Shown here: in pieces, positions 23,840 through 33,670 of the stretch
How the letters are laid out: each line of letters begins with the position of its first letter
Position numbering within the stretch: the stretch's first letter is position 1
From: Alcaligenaceae bacterium
Lineage (GTDB): Bacteria; Pseudomonadota; Gammaproteobacteria; Burkholderiales; Burkholderiaceae_B
DNA: 45,345 nt
Direction: 5' to 3'
NCBI GenBank assembly: GCA_947378965.1
Contig: CANCMG010000028.1
Coordinates: 1 to 45,345 of the forward strand
Notes under the pieces: generated by a model
Database searches by the model: none
Told to the model about the DNA's origin: nothing
The model's input: only the letters and a program-made list of their open reading frames with translations
Made by a program: the position numbers and the translations under genes

Positions 23840-26593
23840 CTATTTAAGCTGGCCGTGACACTGCTTGTATTTTTTACCGCTACCGCAAGGACATGGCTCG
23901 TTACGACCCACCTTGGGCATCATGTTGCGAACCGTACCTGGATGCTCTGAGGCCGGCGCCGGAACCGCTGCCGGTTGAGCGCCACCCTCTTGATATTCTG
24001 AGTGCTGATATTCAATCTGTTGGTTCTGCGCCGCCAACGCCGCAGCCTCTTCTGCCTGCTGCACTTCTTCGGCCGATTGGATTCGCACGGTCATCAACAC
24101 TTTGATCGCATCATCACGCACGCGATCGAGCATGTCTGAAAACAGTTCAAACGCCTCGCGCTTGTATTCTTGTTTGGGATTTTTTTGCGCGTAACCACGC
24201 AGGTGAATGCCCTGACGCAAGTGATCAAGCGCTGACAAATGTTCACGCCACTGCGAGTCGATGACCTGCAGCATAATCGAGCGCTCAAAATTAGCCCACG
24301 ATTCGGCCCCAACAATCTCTGCCTTTTGCTGATAGGCTTGACGCGCGGCCGTCAACACGCGCTCGAGCACGTCTTCATCCGTCATGCTCTTTGACTGCTT
24401 AACCAAATCTGTCAACGCAACGCTCATTTGCCACTCAGACTCGAGCGAGAGCTGCAAGGCATCAATATCCCATTGCTCTTCGACTGAGTTTTCTGGCACA
24501 AACTTATGAACCACATCGGTAAATGTGCCATCGCGCAAGCTATCAATCGTTTCAGTAATCGCCTGAGCCTCAAGCACTTCATTGCGTTGCGCATAAAGAA
24601 CTTTACGCTGATCATTGGCAACGTCATCGTACTCAAGCAACTGCTTACGCACATCAAAGTTACGGCCTTCAACCTTACGTTGCGCGGATTCGATTGAACG
24701 CGACACCATGCCCGCTTCGATCGGCTCACCTTCAGGCAGCTTTAGCCTTTCCATGATCGAGCGCACGCGATCGCCGGCAAAGATGCGCATCAGCGGATCT
24801 TCAAGCGACAAATAAAAGCGCGACGAACCCGGATCACCCTGCCGGCCCGCACGACCACGCAGTTGGTTGTCAATACGTCGCGACTCGTGACGCTCGGTAC
24901 CGATAATTCGCAGGCCACCCGCAGCCTTAACGCGATCGTTTAAAGGCTGCCACTCTTGGCGAATCTTTTCGATTTGCGCCAACTTTTCGGCCTCTGAGAG
25001 GTCTGTCTTGGCGCGAATGATTTCAACTTGTTTTTCGATGCTGCCGCCCAGCACAATATCGGTGCCACGGCCCGCCATATTGGTCGCGATCGTAATGTGA
25101 CCGGGTCGGCCGGCCTCAGCCACGATCTCGGCTTCGCGCGCGTGTTGCTTAGCATTGAGCACCTCGTGCACAAGCTTCGCTTTATCAAGCAGACCCGACA
25201 ACAACTCAGAGTTTTCGATGCTGGTCGTACCCACTAGCACAGGCTGCCCACGCTCTTGGCAGTCGCGAATGTCATCCAAAATCGCATTAAATTTTTCAGG
25301 TGCTGACTTAAAGATCTGATCATTTTGATCGGCACGCACCATCGGGCGGTTGGTTGGCACAATGACGGTTTGCAGGCCGTAAATCTCTTGAAACTCATAG
25401 GCCTCGGTATCAGCCGTGCCGGTCATGCCGGCAAGCTTTTCGTACATTCTAAAAAAGTTCTGAAACGTAATCGATGCAAGCGTTTGGTTTTCGAGCTGAA
25501 TCTTGACGCCCTCTTTGGCTTCGACAGCTTGATGCAAGCCATCAGACCAGCGACGCCCGACCATCATCCGGCCCGTAAATTCATCAACGATAACAACCTC
25601 GTCATCTTGCACAACATAGTGCTGATCACGAAAAAACAAGGTGTGGCCGCGCAGCGCCGCCATTAAATGATGCATCAACGAAATATTGCGAGGCTCGTAT
25701 AAAGACTGCCCCTCTGGCAATAACTGCAAGCGCGTCAGGATGCCCTCAGATTTTTCATGCCCAGCCTCTGAGAGATACACCGTGTGATTTTTTTCATCCA
25801 CCCAGTAGTCGCCTTCTGGTTCAGGCTCGGTTGGCTTGGGCTCGGCAGTCATACGCGTGAGCAACGCAGGCACCGCATTCATGCGCACATACAGCTCAGT
25901 GTGGTCTTCGGCCTGCCCTGAAATAATCAAAGGCGTGCGTGCCTCGTCGATCAAAATCGAATCCACTTCATCGACGATTGCAAAAACAAGTGAACGCTGG
26001 CGTCTGTCTTCAACGCGGTGTTCCATGTTGTCGCGTAAATAATCAAAGCCAAACTCATTGTTTGTGCCATACGTAATATCGGCACGGTAGGCTTGGATTT
26101 TTTCGGCATTATCTTGCTGAGGAACAACCACCCCAACAGTCAAGCCCAAAAATCCATACAAGCGCCCCATCCACTGAGCATCGCGCCTGGCCAAATAGTC
26201 ATTGACAGTCACAACATGCACCCCACGGCCCTGTAGGGCGTTGAGGTATACCGGCAAGGTCGCCATGAGAGTCTTGCCTTCGCCGGTGCGCATCTCTGCA
26301 ATTTGGCCATGATGCAACACCATTCCGCCCAGCAACTGCACATCGAAATGGCGCATACCAAATACTCGTACGCCGGCTTCGCGAACGACAGCAAAGGCCT
26401 CGGGCAATAACTGATCTAAGGTTTCACCGGCAACCAGTCTGTCTTTAAAGGCGCCAGTTTTAGCTTGTAATTGCTCGTCAGACAGGGCCTGCATTTGAGG
26501 CTCGAGAGCATTAATCTGCGCAACATGACGGCGTAGCTGCTTGAGCAACCGATCATTGCTACTACCAAATATTTTTTTAAGTAGTGAAAACAT
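23840..26593 (-). CDS. secA: Protein translocase ATPase SecA
   Basis: SecA drives preprotein export through SecYEG. The first Walker motif [13 protein letters not shown] is near residue 100, the DEAD-type [17 protein letters not shown] segment near 210, and the second nucleotide-binding part with [14 protein letters not shown] near 500. The C-terminus has the SecB- and lipid-binding zinc motif [15 protein letters not shown] choose the ATG at 26593, which gives the standard [11 protein letters not shown] beginning; a GTG five codons earlier is less likely. Length is then 917 residues. The gene lies 174 bp after the M23 peptidase gene, with a 14-bp palindrome between them. Confidence 0.97.
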   Translation of the reverse strand: MFSLLKKIFGSSNDRLLKQLRRHVAQINALEPQMQALSDEQLQAKTGAFKDRLVAGETLDQLLPEAFAVVREAGVRVFGMRHFDVQLLGGMVLHHGQIAEMRTGEGKTLMATLPVYLNALQGRGVHVVTVNDYLARRDAQWMGRLYGFLGLTVGVVVPQQDNAEKIQAYRADITYGTNNEFGFDYLRDNMEHRVEDRRQRSLVFAIVDEVDSILIDEARTPLIISGQAEDHTELYVRMNAVPALLTRMTAEPKPTEPEPEGDYWVDEKNHTVYLSEAGHEKSEGILTRLQLLPEGQSLYEPRNISLMHHLMAALRGHTLFFRDQHYVVQDDEVVIVDEFTGRMMVGRRWSDGLHQAVEAKEGVKIQLENQTLASITFQNFFRMYEKLAGMTGTADTEAYEFQEIYGLQTVIVPTNRPMVRADQNDQIFKSAPEKFNAILDDIRDCQERGQPVLVGTTSIENSELLSGLLDKAKLVHEVLNAKQHAREAEIVAEAGRPGHITIATNMAGRGTDIVLGGSIEKQVEIIRAKTDLSEAEKLAQIEKIRQEWQPLNDRVKAAGGLRIIGTERHESRRIDNQLRGRAGRQGDPGSSRFYLSLEDPLMRIFAGDRVRSIMERLKLPEGEPIEAGMVSRSIESAQRKVEGRNFDVRKQLLEYDDVANDQRKVLYAQRNEVLEAQAITETIDSLRDGTFTDVVHKFVPENSVEEQWDIDALQLSLESEWQMSVALTDLVKQSKSMTDEDVLERVLTAARQAYQQKAEIVGAESWANFERSIMLQVIDSQWREHLSALDHLRQGIHLRGYAQKNPKQEYKREAFELFSDMLDRVRDDAIKVLMTVRIQSAEEVQQAEEAAALAAQNQQIEYQHSEYQEGGAQPAAVPAPASEHPGTVRNMMPKVGRNEPCPCGSGKKYKQCHGQLK

Positions 26594-26654
26594 ACGCGTC
26601 AGACCCACACTGACCCCTGCAAACTACACACCGGTCAGCGCCTAAAAGAGTTAA

Positions 26655-26668
26655 GGCAGCTAGCTGCC
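26655..26668. other. Perfect 14-bp palindrome upstream of secA
   Basis: GGCAGCTAGCTGCC is a perfect dyad 62-75 bases upstream of the secA ATG. On the minus strand it is followed by TTAACTCTTTTAG. It could be a weak terminator after the M23 gene or a site in the secA leader. Nothing decides between these. Confidence 0.4.
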
Positions 26669-26767
26669 AGTAAGCCTCGCAGTTTAACGCAGGCGGGGCT
26701 TTCTCGTCAGGGTGGCGATTGAACCGCATCCCAGGCTGCGACTCAACGACTGACAACGGCACACTTG

Positions 26768-27703
26768 TTACCTGCCGGTGTCCACCCTGGCCGTGGTAGG
26801 CACAATAGGGCTGCCGGTCAAATAAGCCCTCGGGTCTACCGGCTTGTCGTCCTGCCGGACTTCAAAGTGCAGATGTGGCCCAGTCGATAGCCCTGTCGAC
26901 CCCACGCGCGCGATCATTTGACCTCGCCTCACCAGATCCCCTTGTTTCACCAAAAGTACCTTGGCATGGGCGTAGCGGGTCAAAAGACCTTCTCCATGAT
27001 CAATTTCGATCAGATTTCCAAAGCCGCCGTGATTGGCAGCCGTGCGTACGACGCCCCCTGAGGCCGCCAAAATCGGAGTACCCAGCGGCGCCGCAAAGTC
27101 TAACCCCTCGTGCAAACTGGGCCCAGCGTGAAACGGGTGCCGCCTCCAGCCATACGTTGAACTTAAGTGTGGCGAAGAGGCGATTGGCATCGCGGTTGGT
27201 TGCCTGGCAATTGTTGCAGCATGCTTGGTCAGCACCAGATCAAGCAATTGAAAATGCTCTGTCTTTTTGACCAGAGCGGCCTGAAGGGCGCGAAGCTGTT
27301 GCCCCGTGCCAGCCAGCGGCTTGGTCTCGACCCACGCTCTGGGCGCAGACAGATTGGCGATTTCAGAGACAATTTGCAGGTCAGCCGCAGGCAAACCCGC
27401 CAGACCAGCCACTCGCCGACTTAGTGCATCCAGTCGTTGATAGTGTGCCTGCAAGACGCCCACCTGAACAAACAATGCATCTAACGACTGCTTATCCGCA
27501 TACGGCCACGTGTAAGCGGTACTTGAACGAGGCTGGTGTTCTCTTGTGTGGTCAGTCATCCTGACCTGAAAAACCCGCTGCAGCTGGACCCAAACAAACA
27601 CAACCAACACAAGTAAGGCGAGGCCACATAGCAGACACTGGGCTAAGCTGAGCGATACGGAACCATGCACGACCCGCTCGCGAGGCATAATGACTACCTT
27701 CAT
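26768..27703 (-). CDS. M23-family (LytM-type) metallopeptidase, membrane anchored
   Basis: The protein has one N-terminal transmembrane segment (about residues 20-42 of the 311-residue form), a coiled-coil-like middle, and a C-terminal peptidase M23 domain. Zinc ligands appear as HEGLD (HxxxD) in the HEGLDFAAPLGTPI segment and HLHFEV (HxH) near the end. Such proteins cut peptidoglycan cross-links or activate amidases in the periplasm. I choose ATG at 27703, with AAGGA six bases upstream, over the further upstream GTG or ATG. The gene precedes secA. It is divergent from a DUF721 gene and its 5' end overlaps that gene slightly if the latter starts at 27690. Confidence 0.9.
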   Translation of the reverse strand: MKVVIMPRERVVHGSVSLSLAQCLLCGLALLVLVVFVWVQLQRVFQVRMTDHTREHQPRSSTAYTWPYADKQSLDALFVQVGVLQAHYQRLDALSRRVAGLAGLPAADLQIVSEIANLSAPRAWVETKPLAGTGQQLRALQAALVKKTEHFQLLDLVLTKHAATIARQPTAMPIASSPHLSSTYGWRRHPFHAGPSLHEGLDFAAPLGTPILAASGGVVRTAANHGGFGNLIEIDHGEGLLTRYAHAKVLLVKQGDLVRRGQMIARVGSTGLSTGPHLHFEVRQDDKPVDPRAYLTGSPIVPTTARVDTGR

Positions 27704-28271
27704 ACAAAAATCCTTATCACTTATGGTTACGACTCCTCGCAGGCCATCTGGCAACCCAACAAAGGGAGCACACCTGATCGGCTGGTTAGGTCACGATGCC
27801 CAAGCGGCAAGCGTGCTTGCGACGGCTCAGTTACACCTCAAGCTGCGTGCGGTGGTTGAGCAGACCCTGCCTGCCACCATGCGTGGAGCCTTTGATATTT
27901 TAAAAATCGAACAGAGCACACTAACCTTAATGGTTTCAAGCGCAGCCTTTGCCGCCAAATTTCGTCAATTGGCGCCCAGAGTAACTGCTCACATACAAGC
28001 AGCGGGCTGGAATCTCACGGAAATCAAACTGCGAGTACAAGGTGGGCTTGGGATCCCAGTCGCTGTTCAACCTCCGAAAGAGGCGCGAGCGCTTGACCAA
28101 CAAGACTTAAAAACGTTTGAAGCTTTGACGCAGCAATTACGGCCTGGGCCGCTCGCTGATGCTGTCGCCCGACTGTTAGCGCACCATCAACCAGCTCAGC
28201 CCCAAGAGCTCAAGCCAGTTTCCACTCGTGGCGAAATGCCAGTGGGGCCTGCGCCGCAGACGCGTAGGTGA
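27690..28271 (+). CDS. DUF721/DciA-like protein
   Basis: This 193-residue protein has the DUF721 domain, found in the bacterial DciA helicase loaders. The core is at about 40-125: a helix with [14 protein letters not shown], then [26 protein letters not shown], a KH-like pattern, and strands with [10 protein letters not shown]. The C-terminal tail is Pro/Gln-rich and probably disordered. Two starts are possible: ATG at 27690, with GAGG five bases upstream, and ATG at 27723 without a visible site. I choose the first. The 3' end overlaps the convergent lpxC gene by 62 bp. Confidence 0.75.
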   Translation: MTTFIQKSLSLMVTTPRRPSGNPTKGAHLIGWLGHDAQAASVLATAQLHLKLRAVVEQTLPATMRGAFDILKIEQSTLTLMVSSAAFAAKFRQLAPRVTAHIQAAGWNLTEIKLRVQGGLGIPVAVQPPKEARALDQQDLKTFEALTQQLRPGPLADAVARLLAHHQPAQPQELKPVSTRGEMPVGPAPQTRR

Positions 28272-29133
28272 TAACTTCGAAGGCATCTGGCTGTGCCAAG
28301 AGTTTGAGCGCCAGTTGATTATTTAACGCGTGACCCGACTTACATGCCACATAGCGTGCCACCAAGGGCTTACCAATTAAGTACAGATCGCCCACCGCAT
28401 CCAGAATTTTATGTTTGACGAACTCGTCGTCGTAACGCAAACCATCTGAATTTAAGACACGGTACTCGTCCATCACAATGGCGTTATCAAAGCTGCCACC
28501 GCGCGCAAGACCCGCTGAGCGCAAGGCCTCAACCTCGTTGACAAAGCCAAAAGTACGTGCGCGAGCAATTTGCTTGACGTAGGAGTCGGTTGCAAAATCG
28601 ATTTCTGCGAAGCTTGCAGTCGAAGCGATCGCTGGATGACGAAAATCGATTGAAAACGCAACTGCAAACCCTTCGTGTGGCTCAAGACGAGCCCATTTGG
28701 CATCTGCTCCGTCGCCCTCACGCACTTCGATGGGCTTTAACACCCGTAAAAACTGTTTTGGACTGGCTTGCTCTTGAATACCCGCCGAACGCAACAGATA
28801 CACAAACGTTGCAGCGCTGCCGTCCATGATGGGAACTTCTTCGGCAGTCAGGTCAACGTGCAGATTATCAATGCCTAAGCCTGCGAGGGCTGACATTAAA
28901 TGCTCGACGGTAGAGACTCTGACTTGACCATTAGACAAGACAGACGCCATTCGGGTGTCTTTCACCATCGCGGCCTGGGCCGGTAAGTCAACCACCTCAG
29001 GCAAATCGACTCGATGAAAGACGATTCCGGTATCTGGTGCCGCAGGGCGCAGCGTCAACTCAACCCGCCGACCCGAATGCAGGCCGACTCCGGTGGTTTT
29101 TACAAGTTGCTTGATGGTGCGTTGCTGAAACAT
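28210..29133 (-). CDS. lpxC: UDP-3-O-acyl-N-acetylglucosamine deacetylase LpxC
   Basis: LpxC is the zinc enzyme of the first committed step of lipid A synthesis. The start ATG at 29133, after AGG, gives the standard MFQQRTIK beginning and 307 residues. Family motifs are GVGLHSG near the N-terminus, TVEHLMSAL with a zinc His (about 75-83), the VPIMDGSA segment, and the C-terminal [10 protein letters not shown] with the second zinc site, followed by SGHALNN. It closes the dcw region as in other proteobacteria, separated from ftsZ by a terminator. Its 3' end overlaps the DUF721 gene on the other strand. Confidence 0.97.
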   Translation of the reverse strand: MFQQRTIKQLVKTTGVGLHSGRRVELTLRPAAPDTGIVFHRVDLPEVVDLPAQAAMVKDTRMASVLSNGQVRVSTVEHLMSALAGLGIDNLHVDLTAEEVPIMDGSAATFVYLLRSAGIQEQASPKQFLRVLKPIEVREGDGADAKWARLEPHEGFAVAFSIDFRHPAIASTASFAEIDFATDSYVKQIARARTFGFVNEVEALRSAGLARGGSFDNAIVMDEYRVLNSDGLRYDDEFVKHKILDAVGDLYLIGKPLVARYVACKSGHALNNQLALKLLAQPDAFEVITYASAAQAPLAFRHEWKLA

Positions 29134-29164
29134 AGAGCCTAAAAATCTTAATAAAACTTGTTTA

Positions 29165-29170
29165 ATTGTA
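29165..29170 (-). promoter_or_regulatory. Candidate -10 box of lpxC
   Basis: TACAAT on the minus strand, about 32 bases upstream of the lpxC ATG, matches the -10 consensus in five of six positions. No convincing -35 hexamer lies at 16-18 bases, so the call is weak. Confidence 0.3.
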
Positions 29171-29211
29171 GCGCTTTTAGCCACTTCTGCACTAAATCCT
29201 GCAGGCGACAA

Positions 29212-29239
29212 CGCACCTGGGTTGGGAAACCCAGGTGCG
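29212..29239. other. Strong hairpin between ftsZ and lpxC
   Basis: A perfect 12-bp stem (CGCACCTGGGTT paired with AACCCAGGTGCG) closes a 4-base GGGA loop. There is no U-run on either strand, so it is not a classical terminator. It lies between the ftsZ terminator and the lpxC start. Confidence 0.7.
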
Positions 29240-29292
29240 CAACCAACCACCCCATCGGAGCGACTGGTAGAGGGAGCGATGCAAGCGAACTC

Positions 29293-29317
29293 AAAAACAG
29301 CGTTTACACGCTGTTTT
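29293..29317 (-). terminator. Rho-independent terminator after ftsZ
   Basis: On the minus strand AAAACAGCGT pairs perfectly with ACGCTGTTTT around a 4-base loop and runs into TTTTTGAG. It follows the ftsZ stop codon by about 20 bases and ends the dcw transcript. Confidence 0.75.
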
Positions 29318-29337
29318 CAGCCCACTTCAATCCTGAC

Positions 29338-30495
29338 TTAATCAGCCTGACGGCGCAAAAACGCCGGTATATCGTAATGCTCCATTCCTGAGGTTTCGAG
29401 AGCACGAACCTGAGCTTGAGCCTGTGCACCACGTCCGCGCATCACGGTTGGCGCGGTGATTTCTGTGCCGTTGGCCATCGTCAGACCGTCGGTACCGTTA
29501 CGCAAGCCTACCGCAGTCTCAGGTACCTGCACCAACTTGGGCTTCGTGCGACCCAAACCAGTTGCCACGACGGTTACGCGCAGATTATCGCCCATCGATT
29601 CGTCGTACGCCGTACCGAAGATCACTGTGGCATCGGCCGAAGCAAAGCTCTTAATATGCTCCATTACCGCACGGGTTTCTTTCATTTTAAGCGAGCTGCT
29701 TGCGGTGATGTTCACCAACACGCCGCGCACACCGTTCAAGTCAACACCCTCGAGCAATGGACACGCGACGGCTTGCTCAGCTGCAATCCTGGCGCGATCA
29801 GGCCCGCTAGCAATCGCAGTACCCATCATGGCCTGACCCTGCTCACCCATAATGGTTTTAACGTCCTGGAAGTCAACGTTGATATTGCCCTCGACGTTGA
29901 TAATCTCAGCAATACCCGCGCAGGCATTGTGCAACACATCATCAGCCGCCTTGAAGCAATCAGCCTGGGTGGCATCTTCGTCCATCAACTCATACAAGTT
30001 TTCGTTGAGCACCACGATGAGCGAATGCACATGCTTTGAGAGCTCGTCGATACCTTCTTCAGACATTTTCATGCGCCGGTTACCCTCGAACGAAAAGGGC
30101 TTGGTGACCACACCAACAGTCAAAATACCAAGATCTTTTGCAACTTCGGCAACAATTGGACCGGCTCCGGTACCCGTTCCGCCACCCATACCTGCAGTGA
30201 TAAAGACCATATGAGCACCCGTCAATGCCGAGCGAATTTCTTCGCGCGCCGATTCGGCAGCCGCACGGCCTTGATCAGGCTTAGCACCCGCACCAAGCCC
30301 TGAGCTACCCAAGCGAATCTGCACGGGCGCATTGGTTGCAGCCAACGCTTGCGCGTCGGTATTGCAGCAAATGAAATCAACTCCTTGCACACCCGAACGG
30401 ATCATGTGCGAGACGGCATTACCACCCGCGCCGCCCACACCCACCACTTTAATGACCGTGGATTTTTTTGCGTTATCTAACATTTCAAACATCAT
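29338..30495 (-). CDS. ftsZ: Cell division GTPase FtsZ
   Basis: FtsZ forms the cytokinetic ring. The GTPase domain is complete: VGVGGAGGNAVSHM near the N-terminus, the tubulin signature GGGTGTGAGPIVAEVA near 104, and the synergy region with NVDFQDVKTIM. The C-terminus carries the conserved peptide with DIPAFLRRQ, the docking site for FtsA and ZipA. ATG at 30495 is preferred (GGGAG six bases upstream, sequence MMFEML); the TTG further up falls in the ribosome binding site itself. It gives 385 residues. A 172-bp gap separates it from ftsA. Confidence 0.98.
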   Translation of the reverse strand: MMFEMLDNAKKSTVIKVVGVGGAGGNAVSHMIRSGVQGVDFICCNTDAQALAATNAPVQIRLGSSGLGAGAKPDQGRAAAESAREEIRSALTGAHMVFITAGMGGGTGTGAGPIVAEVAKDLGILTVGVVTKPFSFEGNRRMKMSEEGIDELSKHVHSLIVVLNENLYELMDEDATQADCFKAADDVLHNACAGIAEIINVEGNINVDFQDVKTIMGEQGQAMMGTAIASGPDRARIAAEQAVACPLLEGVDLNGVRGVLVNITASSSLKMKETRAVMEHIKSFASADATVIFGTAYDESMGDNLRVTVVATGLGRTKPKLVQVPETAVGLRNGTDGLTMANGTEITAPTVMRGRGAQAQAQVRALETSGMEHYDIPAFLRRQAD

Positions 30496-30561
30496 GATTG
30501 ACTCCCTCAAGTCGTAACTACAAAACGTTTCTAAAAGTCCCCAACTACGTTATTTAGAAAT

Positions 30562-30606
30562 CGTTTCAAACGCGATGCCGATCGTATCCGCACCGAGTTT
30601 GAAACG
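30562..30606. promoter_or_regulatory. 10-bp inverted repeat in the ftsA-ftsZ gap
   Basis: CGTTTCAAAC at 30562-30571 and GTTTGAAACG at 30597-30606 are perfect reverse complements, 25 bases apart. This lies in the 172-bp gap ahead of ftsZ, the only long gap in the dcw run. It could be a control site or an mRNA hairpin for ftsZ. Confidence 0.4.
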
Positions 30607-30667
30607 CCTCTCTAGCAGACCGGCAGTATGGTAGCTGCCCATCTGTTTGGCGTCGGATGACGCCAAT

Positions 30668-31894
30668 TCAATGCATAAACCACTCTTTCATTCGAATCAA
30701 TACCGCTTTAAAACTACCAGACTGCTGCGTGACTTTACGGCCCCGCAGGCGTTGCATGCGCGCCTCGCTTAACAAGCCCATCACGGTCGAAAAGCGCGGG
30801 TTACGCATGACATCTGCGAGGCTGCCTTGGTACTCGGGCACTGCAACGCGCACGGGCTTTAAGAAGATATCTTCTGCGAGCTCAACAATGCCTGGCAATA
30901 AAGCCGTACCGCCCGTCAAGACCACGCCTGACGACAACAGATCTTCGTAACCCGAATCTCGCACAACACCCTGAACCAGATCGAATAACTCCGCCACCCT
31001 TGGCTCGATGATCGCACCAAGTGTCTGACGCTTGACTAAGCGTGGGGCGCGATCGCCTAGACCAGGCACCTCGACCGTATCGTCGGGGTTTGCCAACACT
31101 TCTTTAGCAACGCCATATCGCAATTTGATGTCTTCAGCGTCAGGAGTGGGTGTACGCAACCCTTGCGCAATATCATTAGTAATTTGATCGCCCGCGATGG
31201 GCAACACTGCAGTATGGCGAATCGCGCCTCCGGTGTAGATCGCGACATCGGTTGTCCCTCCGCCAATATCGACCAACACGACGCCAAGATCTTTTTCATC
31301 CGCAGTCAGGCAGGTTTGACTTGAAGCCAGTGGCTGCAAAATCAAATCCTGCACTTCAAGTCCGCAGCGACGCACGCACTTCACAATATTTTGTGCTGCG
31401 CTGACTGACCCCGTCACAATATGCACCTTGACCTCTAGACGTAAACCACTCATGCCAATTGGTTCGCGAATATCCTCTTGCCCATCAACAATAAACTCTT
31501 GCGTCAGAATATGTAGTACCTGCTGGTCGGTTGGGATGTTTACCGCTTTTGCCGTCTCAATCACTCTGGCGACATCGGTGGCAGTGACCTCTTTGTCTTT
31601 GACCGCGACCATCCCACTAGAGTTAAAGCTTCGAATATGGCTGCCTGCAATGCCGGTGTACACATCTCGAATTTTGCAATCCGCCATGAGCTCGGCTTCT
31701 TCTAGGGCGCGCTGGATGGCGGTGACCGTCGCCTCGATGTTGACAACAACACCTTTGCGCATACCGCTTGATTCATGCTGGCCCAAGCCCAGCACTTCAA
31801 AGCGGCCCTCTGGCAGTATCTCGGCCACGACAGCAACGACTTTGCTGGTGCCGATATCGAGAGCGACGATCAGATCCTTGATGTCACGGGTCAT
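30668..31894 (-). CDS. ftsA: Cell division protein FtsA
   Basis: FtsA is an actin-like ATPase that tethers FtsZ to the membrane. The ATG at 31894 gives MTRDIKDLIVALDIGTSK, with the phosphate 1 motif, and 408 residues. Further ATPase motifs are DIGGGTTDVAIY near 205-216 and LTGGTALLPGI in the phosphate 2/adenosine region near 335. The C-terminal SFKAVLIRMKEWFM helix is the expected amphipathic membrane anchor. The start lies only 4 bases after the ftsQ stop, and the frame continues upstream without a better start. Confidence 0.97.
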   Translation of the reverse strand: MTRDIKDLIVALDIGTSKVVAVVAEILPEGRFEVLGLGQHESSGMRKGVVVNIEATVTAIQRALEEAELMADCKIRDVYTGIAGSHIRSFNSSGMVAVKDKEVTATDVARVIETAKAVNIPTDQQVLHILTQEFIVDGQEDIREPIGMSGLRLEVKVHIVTGSVSAAQNIVKCVRRCGLEVQDLILQPLASSQTCLTADEKDLGVVLVDIGGGTTDVAIYTGGAIRHTAVLPIAGDQITNDIAQGLRTPTPDAEDIKLRYGVAKEVLANPDDTVEVPGLGDRAPRLVKRQTLGAIIEPRVAELFDLVQGVVRDSGYEDLLSSGVVLTGGTALLPGIVELAEDIFLKPVRVAVPEYQGSLADVMRNPRFSTVMGLLSEARMQRLRGRKVTQQSGSFKAVLIRMKEWFMH

Positions 31895-31898
31895 AGCG

Positions 31899-32705
31899 TT
31901 ATCGTTTCTTTTTCGGTTGAGTAGGTTCTGGTAGGGCGGCAAGCGTAATCGCAAAGCCGTTGGGGTAGCGCAGGTCGGCATGCGTCAATGCACGTCCACC
32001 CGTTCTTTGATTGATTTGAGGCATTGCCTGCACAAATCGCTCGATCCCTTCTGAGAAGGGCAAGGCTCCTGGGATCCCGCCTTTCGAATCGGCTGCTTCT
32101 GCGCCAGGATCGCGCGCGAGCGCCAAAGTCATACCATTCGAGAGTTTGACCTGCCAGGCCAGACGGTTGTTCAGAGACAACTCTTTGACCGTTAGCCCGA
32201 GCGGCGCAAACCAGCGCTCGAGCTCTGCATAGCGTGACACCACCAACCCTTCTTTGCCCTCGGGGCCCTCGAACTGCGGCAAGTTCACATCGTCTTCGAG
32301 CTCGCCCTGGTTTGCAGTAAAAACCTGCGCCCACGTATTGATTATCTGGTTGTCGTTCCAGAGAGCAAGCGGTTGGTGCTCTTCGACCGTCACGCGCAGG
32401 GTGTTGGGCCAAATGCGGCGTACCGAGGCGGTTCTGACCCACGGTACTTCTTCGAAGACAGTTTGTGCTTCGGCTAAGCGGATTGTAAAAAAATTGCCCG
32501 TTAATTTGCTGGCGATAGAGGCTTGAACGTTTTCGGGCGTCACGTAGCGCAAACTGCTGTTGCGTGTCGGCTCGAGTTCGATCGCCTGCAGGCTGAACAT
32601 CGGGCGCTGCATGACCCAGTACACGCAGCCGGCGAGCACGGCTAACACCGCCATCACCGCTAAGGTGTTGGCAAGTCTGTTGATCGTACGCGCTTCGTTC
32701 CACAC
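31899..32705 (-). CDS. ftsQ: Cell division protein FtsQ
   Basis: FtsQ is a bitopic divisome protein that joins FtsL and FtsB. I choose the GTG at 32705, which gives the VWNEARTINRLANTL beginning typical of betaproteobacterial FtsQ, a single membrane segment (about 11-35), the POTRA domain (about 40-115, with SLQAIELEP and a later VPWVRTASVRRIWPNTL), and the FtsQ beta domain. A further upstream ATG at 32780 would overlap ddlB by 64 bp. With GTG the gap to ddlB is 11 bases and the product is 268 residues. The C-terminal tail ends in Lys-rich residues. Confidence 0.93.
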   Translation of the reverse strand: MWNEARTINRLANTLAVMAVLAVLAGCVYWVMQRPMFSLQAIELEPTRNSSLRYVTPENVQASIASKLTGNFFTIRLAEAQTVFEEVPWVRTASVRRIWPNTLRVTVEEHQPLALWNDNQIINTWAQVFTANQGELEDDVNLPQFEGPEGKEGLVVSRYAELERWFAPLGLTVKELSLNNRLAWQVKLSNGMTLALARDPGAEAADSKGGIPGALPFSEGIERFVQAMPQINQRTGGRALTHADLRYPNGFAITLAALPEPTQPKKKR

Positions 32706-32716
32706 AATCGGGCTCG

Positions 32717-33670
32717 CTAGTTTTTGTTGCCAGACAGATGCCCAATCTTGCAGCGGGCATCCTTCAAAATTTGCATACACAATTCGGGGTAACTCATGCC
32801 GATGGCTTTGGCCGCCATGGGCACTAAAGAATGCCCAGTCATGCCAGGTGACGTATTCATCTCAAGCAGCCACGGGCGATTATTCTGATCTAACATCAAA
32901 TCAGCACGTCCCCAGCCTTCGCATCCCAAGGCACGGTAGGCTTTCACACTCATCTCTGCAATTTCAGCTGCTAGTGCCTGCTCGAGCGGCGCAGGGCATA
33001 CGTACTGGGTATCGTCTGAAAAATATTTGTGCTGATAGTCATAGTTACCATGAGGCGCAACAATTTCAATGACAGGCAACGCACGCGCCTCTTTACCGCG
33101 ACCCAAGATCGCAACTGTCAATTCGCGTCCTGCCACAAACTGCTCGGCTAAGACCACCTCGTCGTATTGCGCGGCAACTTCATAAGCTTGAGCGAGCTCA
33201 GAGGCTGCAGCCGCTTTCACGATGCCCAACGTGGATCCCTCGTGGGGAGCTTTCATCATCAGCGGCAAACCCAATGCCTGCGCTGCTGCACTCACCTCGC
33301 TCACATCAGTCAGCGCTCGATATCCTGGTGTCGGCAAACCAGCCTCTAACCACACCCGCTTTGTCATCACTTTATCCATCGCAAGGCTCGATGCCATCGG
33401 GCCGCTGCCGGTGTACGGAATCCCCAACAGTTCAAGCGCGCCTTGTAAGGTTCCGTCTTCGCCATAGCGCCCGTGCAGGGCGATGAACAGGCGATCGAAA
33501 TGCTGCGCAGCAAGGTCAGCCAAACTATCCTTGCCCGTGTCAAACAAATGCGCGTTGACCCCCTGGCCACACAGTGCCGCATGCACACCCGTTCCGGACA
33601 TCAGCGACACTTCGCGCTCTGCCGAGCGACCGCCGTACAACACGCCGACCTTGCCAAAAGCCTCTGTCAT
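32717..33670 (-). CDS. ddlB: D-alanine-D-alanine ligase
   Basis: Ddl joins two D-alanines for the peptidoglycan stem. The 317-residue protein has the ATP-grasp fold: an N-terminal [19 protein letters not shown] at 8-26 with the catalytic Glu, [20 protein letters not shown] near 65, and a C-terminal [11 protein letters not shown] and [14 protein letters not shown] with metal-binding Asp, Glu and Asn. It belongs to the dcw type (DdlB). Its ATG overlaps the murC stop in ATGA form, so translation is coupled. Confidence 0.97.
   Translation of the reverse strand: MTEAFGKVGVLYGGRSAEREVSLMSGTGVHAALCGQGVNAHLFDTGKDSLADLAAQHFDRLFIALHGRYGEDGTLQGALELLGIPYTGSGPMASSLAMDKVMTKRVWLEAGLPTPGYRALTDVSEVSAAAQALGLPLMMKAPHEGSTLGIVKAAAASELAQAYEVAAQYDEVVLAEQFVAGRELTVAILGRGKEARALPVIEIVAPHGNYDYQHKYFSDDTQYVCPAPLEQALAAEIAEMSVKAYRALGCEGWGRADLMLDQNNRPWLLEMNTSPGMTGHSLVPMAAKAIGMSYPELCMQILKDARCKIGHLSGNKN

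Noticed and set aside
29213-29238. The 12-bp hairpin as an intrinsic terminator
   Set aside because: Neither strand has a U-run after the stem, and a proper terminator is already present at 29293-29317.
29416-30039. A 207-codon frame opposite ftsZ
   Set aside because: It is antisense to highly conserved FtsZ codons and is His/Thr-rich without any domain.
31891-32760. A 289-codon minus-strand frame over ftsQ
   Set aside because: It is an out-of-frame shadow, rich in Arg and Cys, of the recognisable FtsQ frame, which has a membrane segment and POTRA domain.
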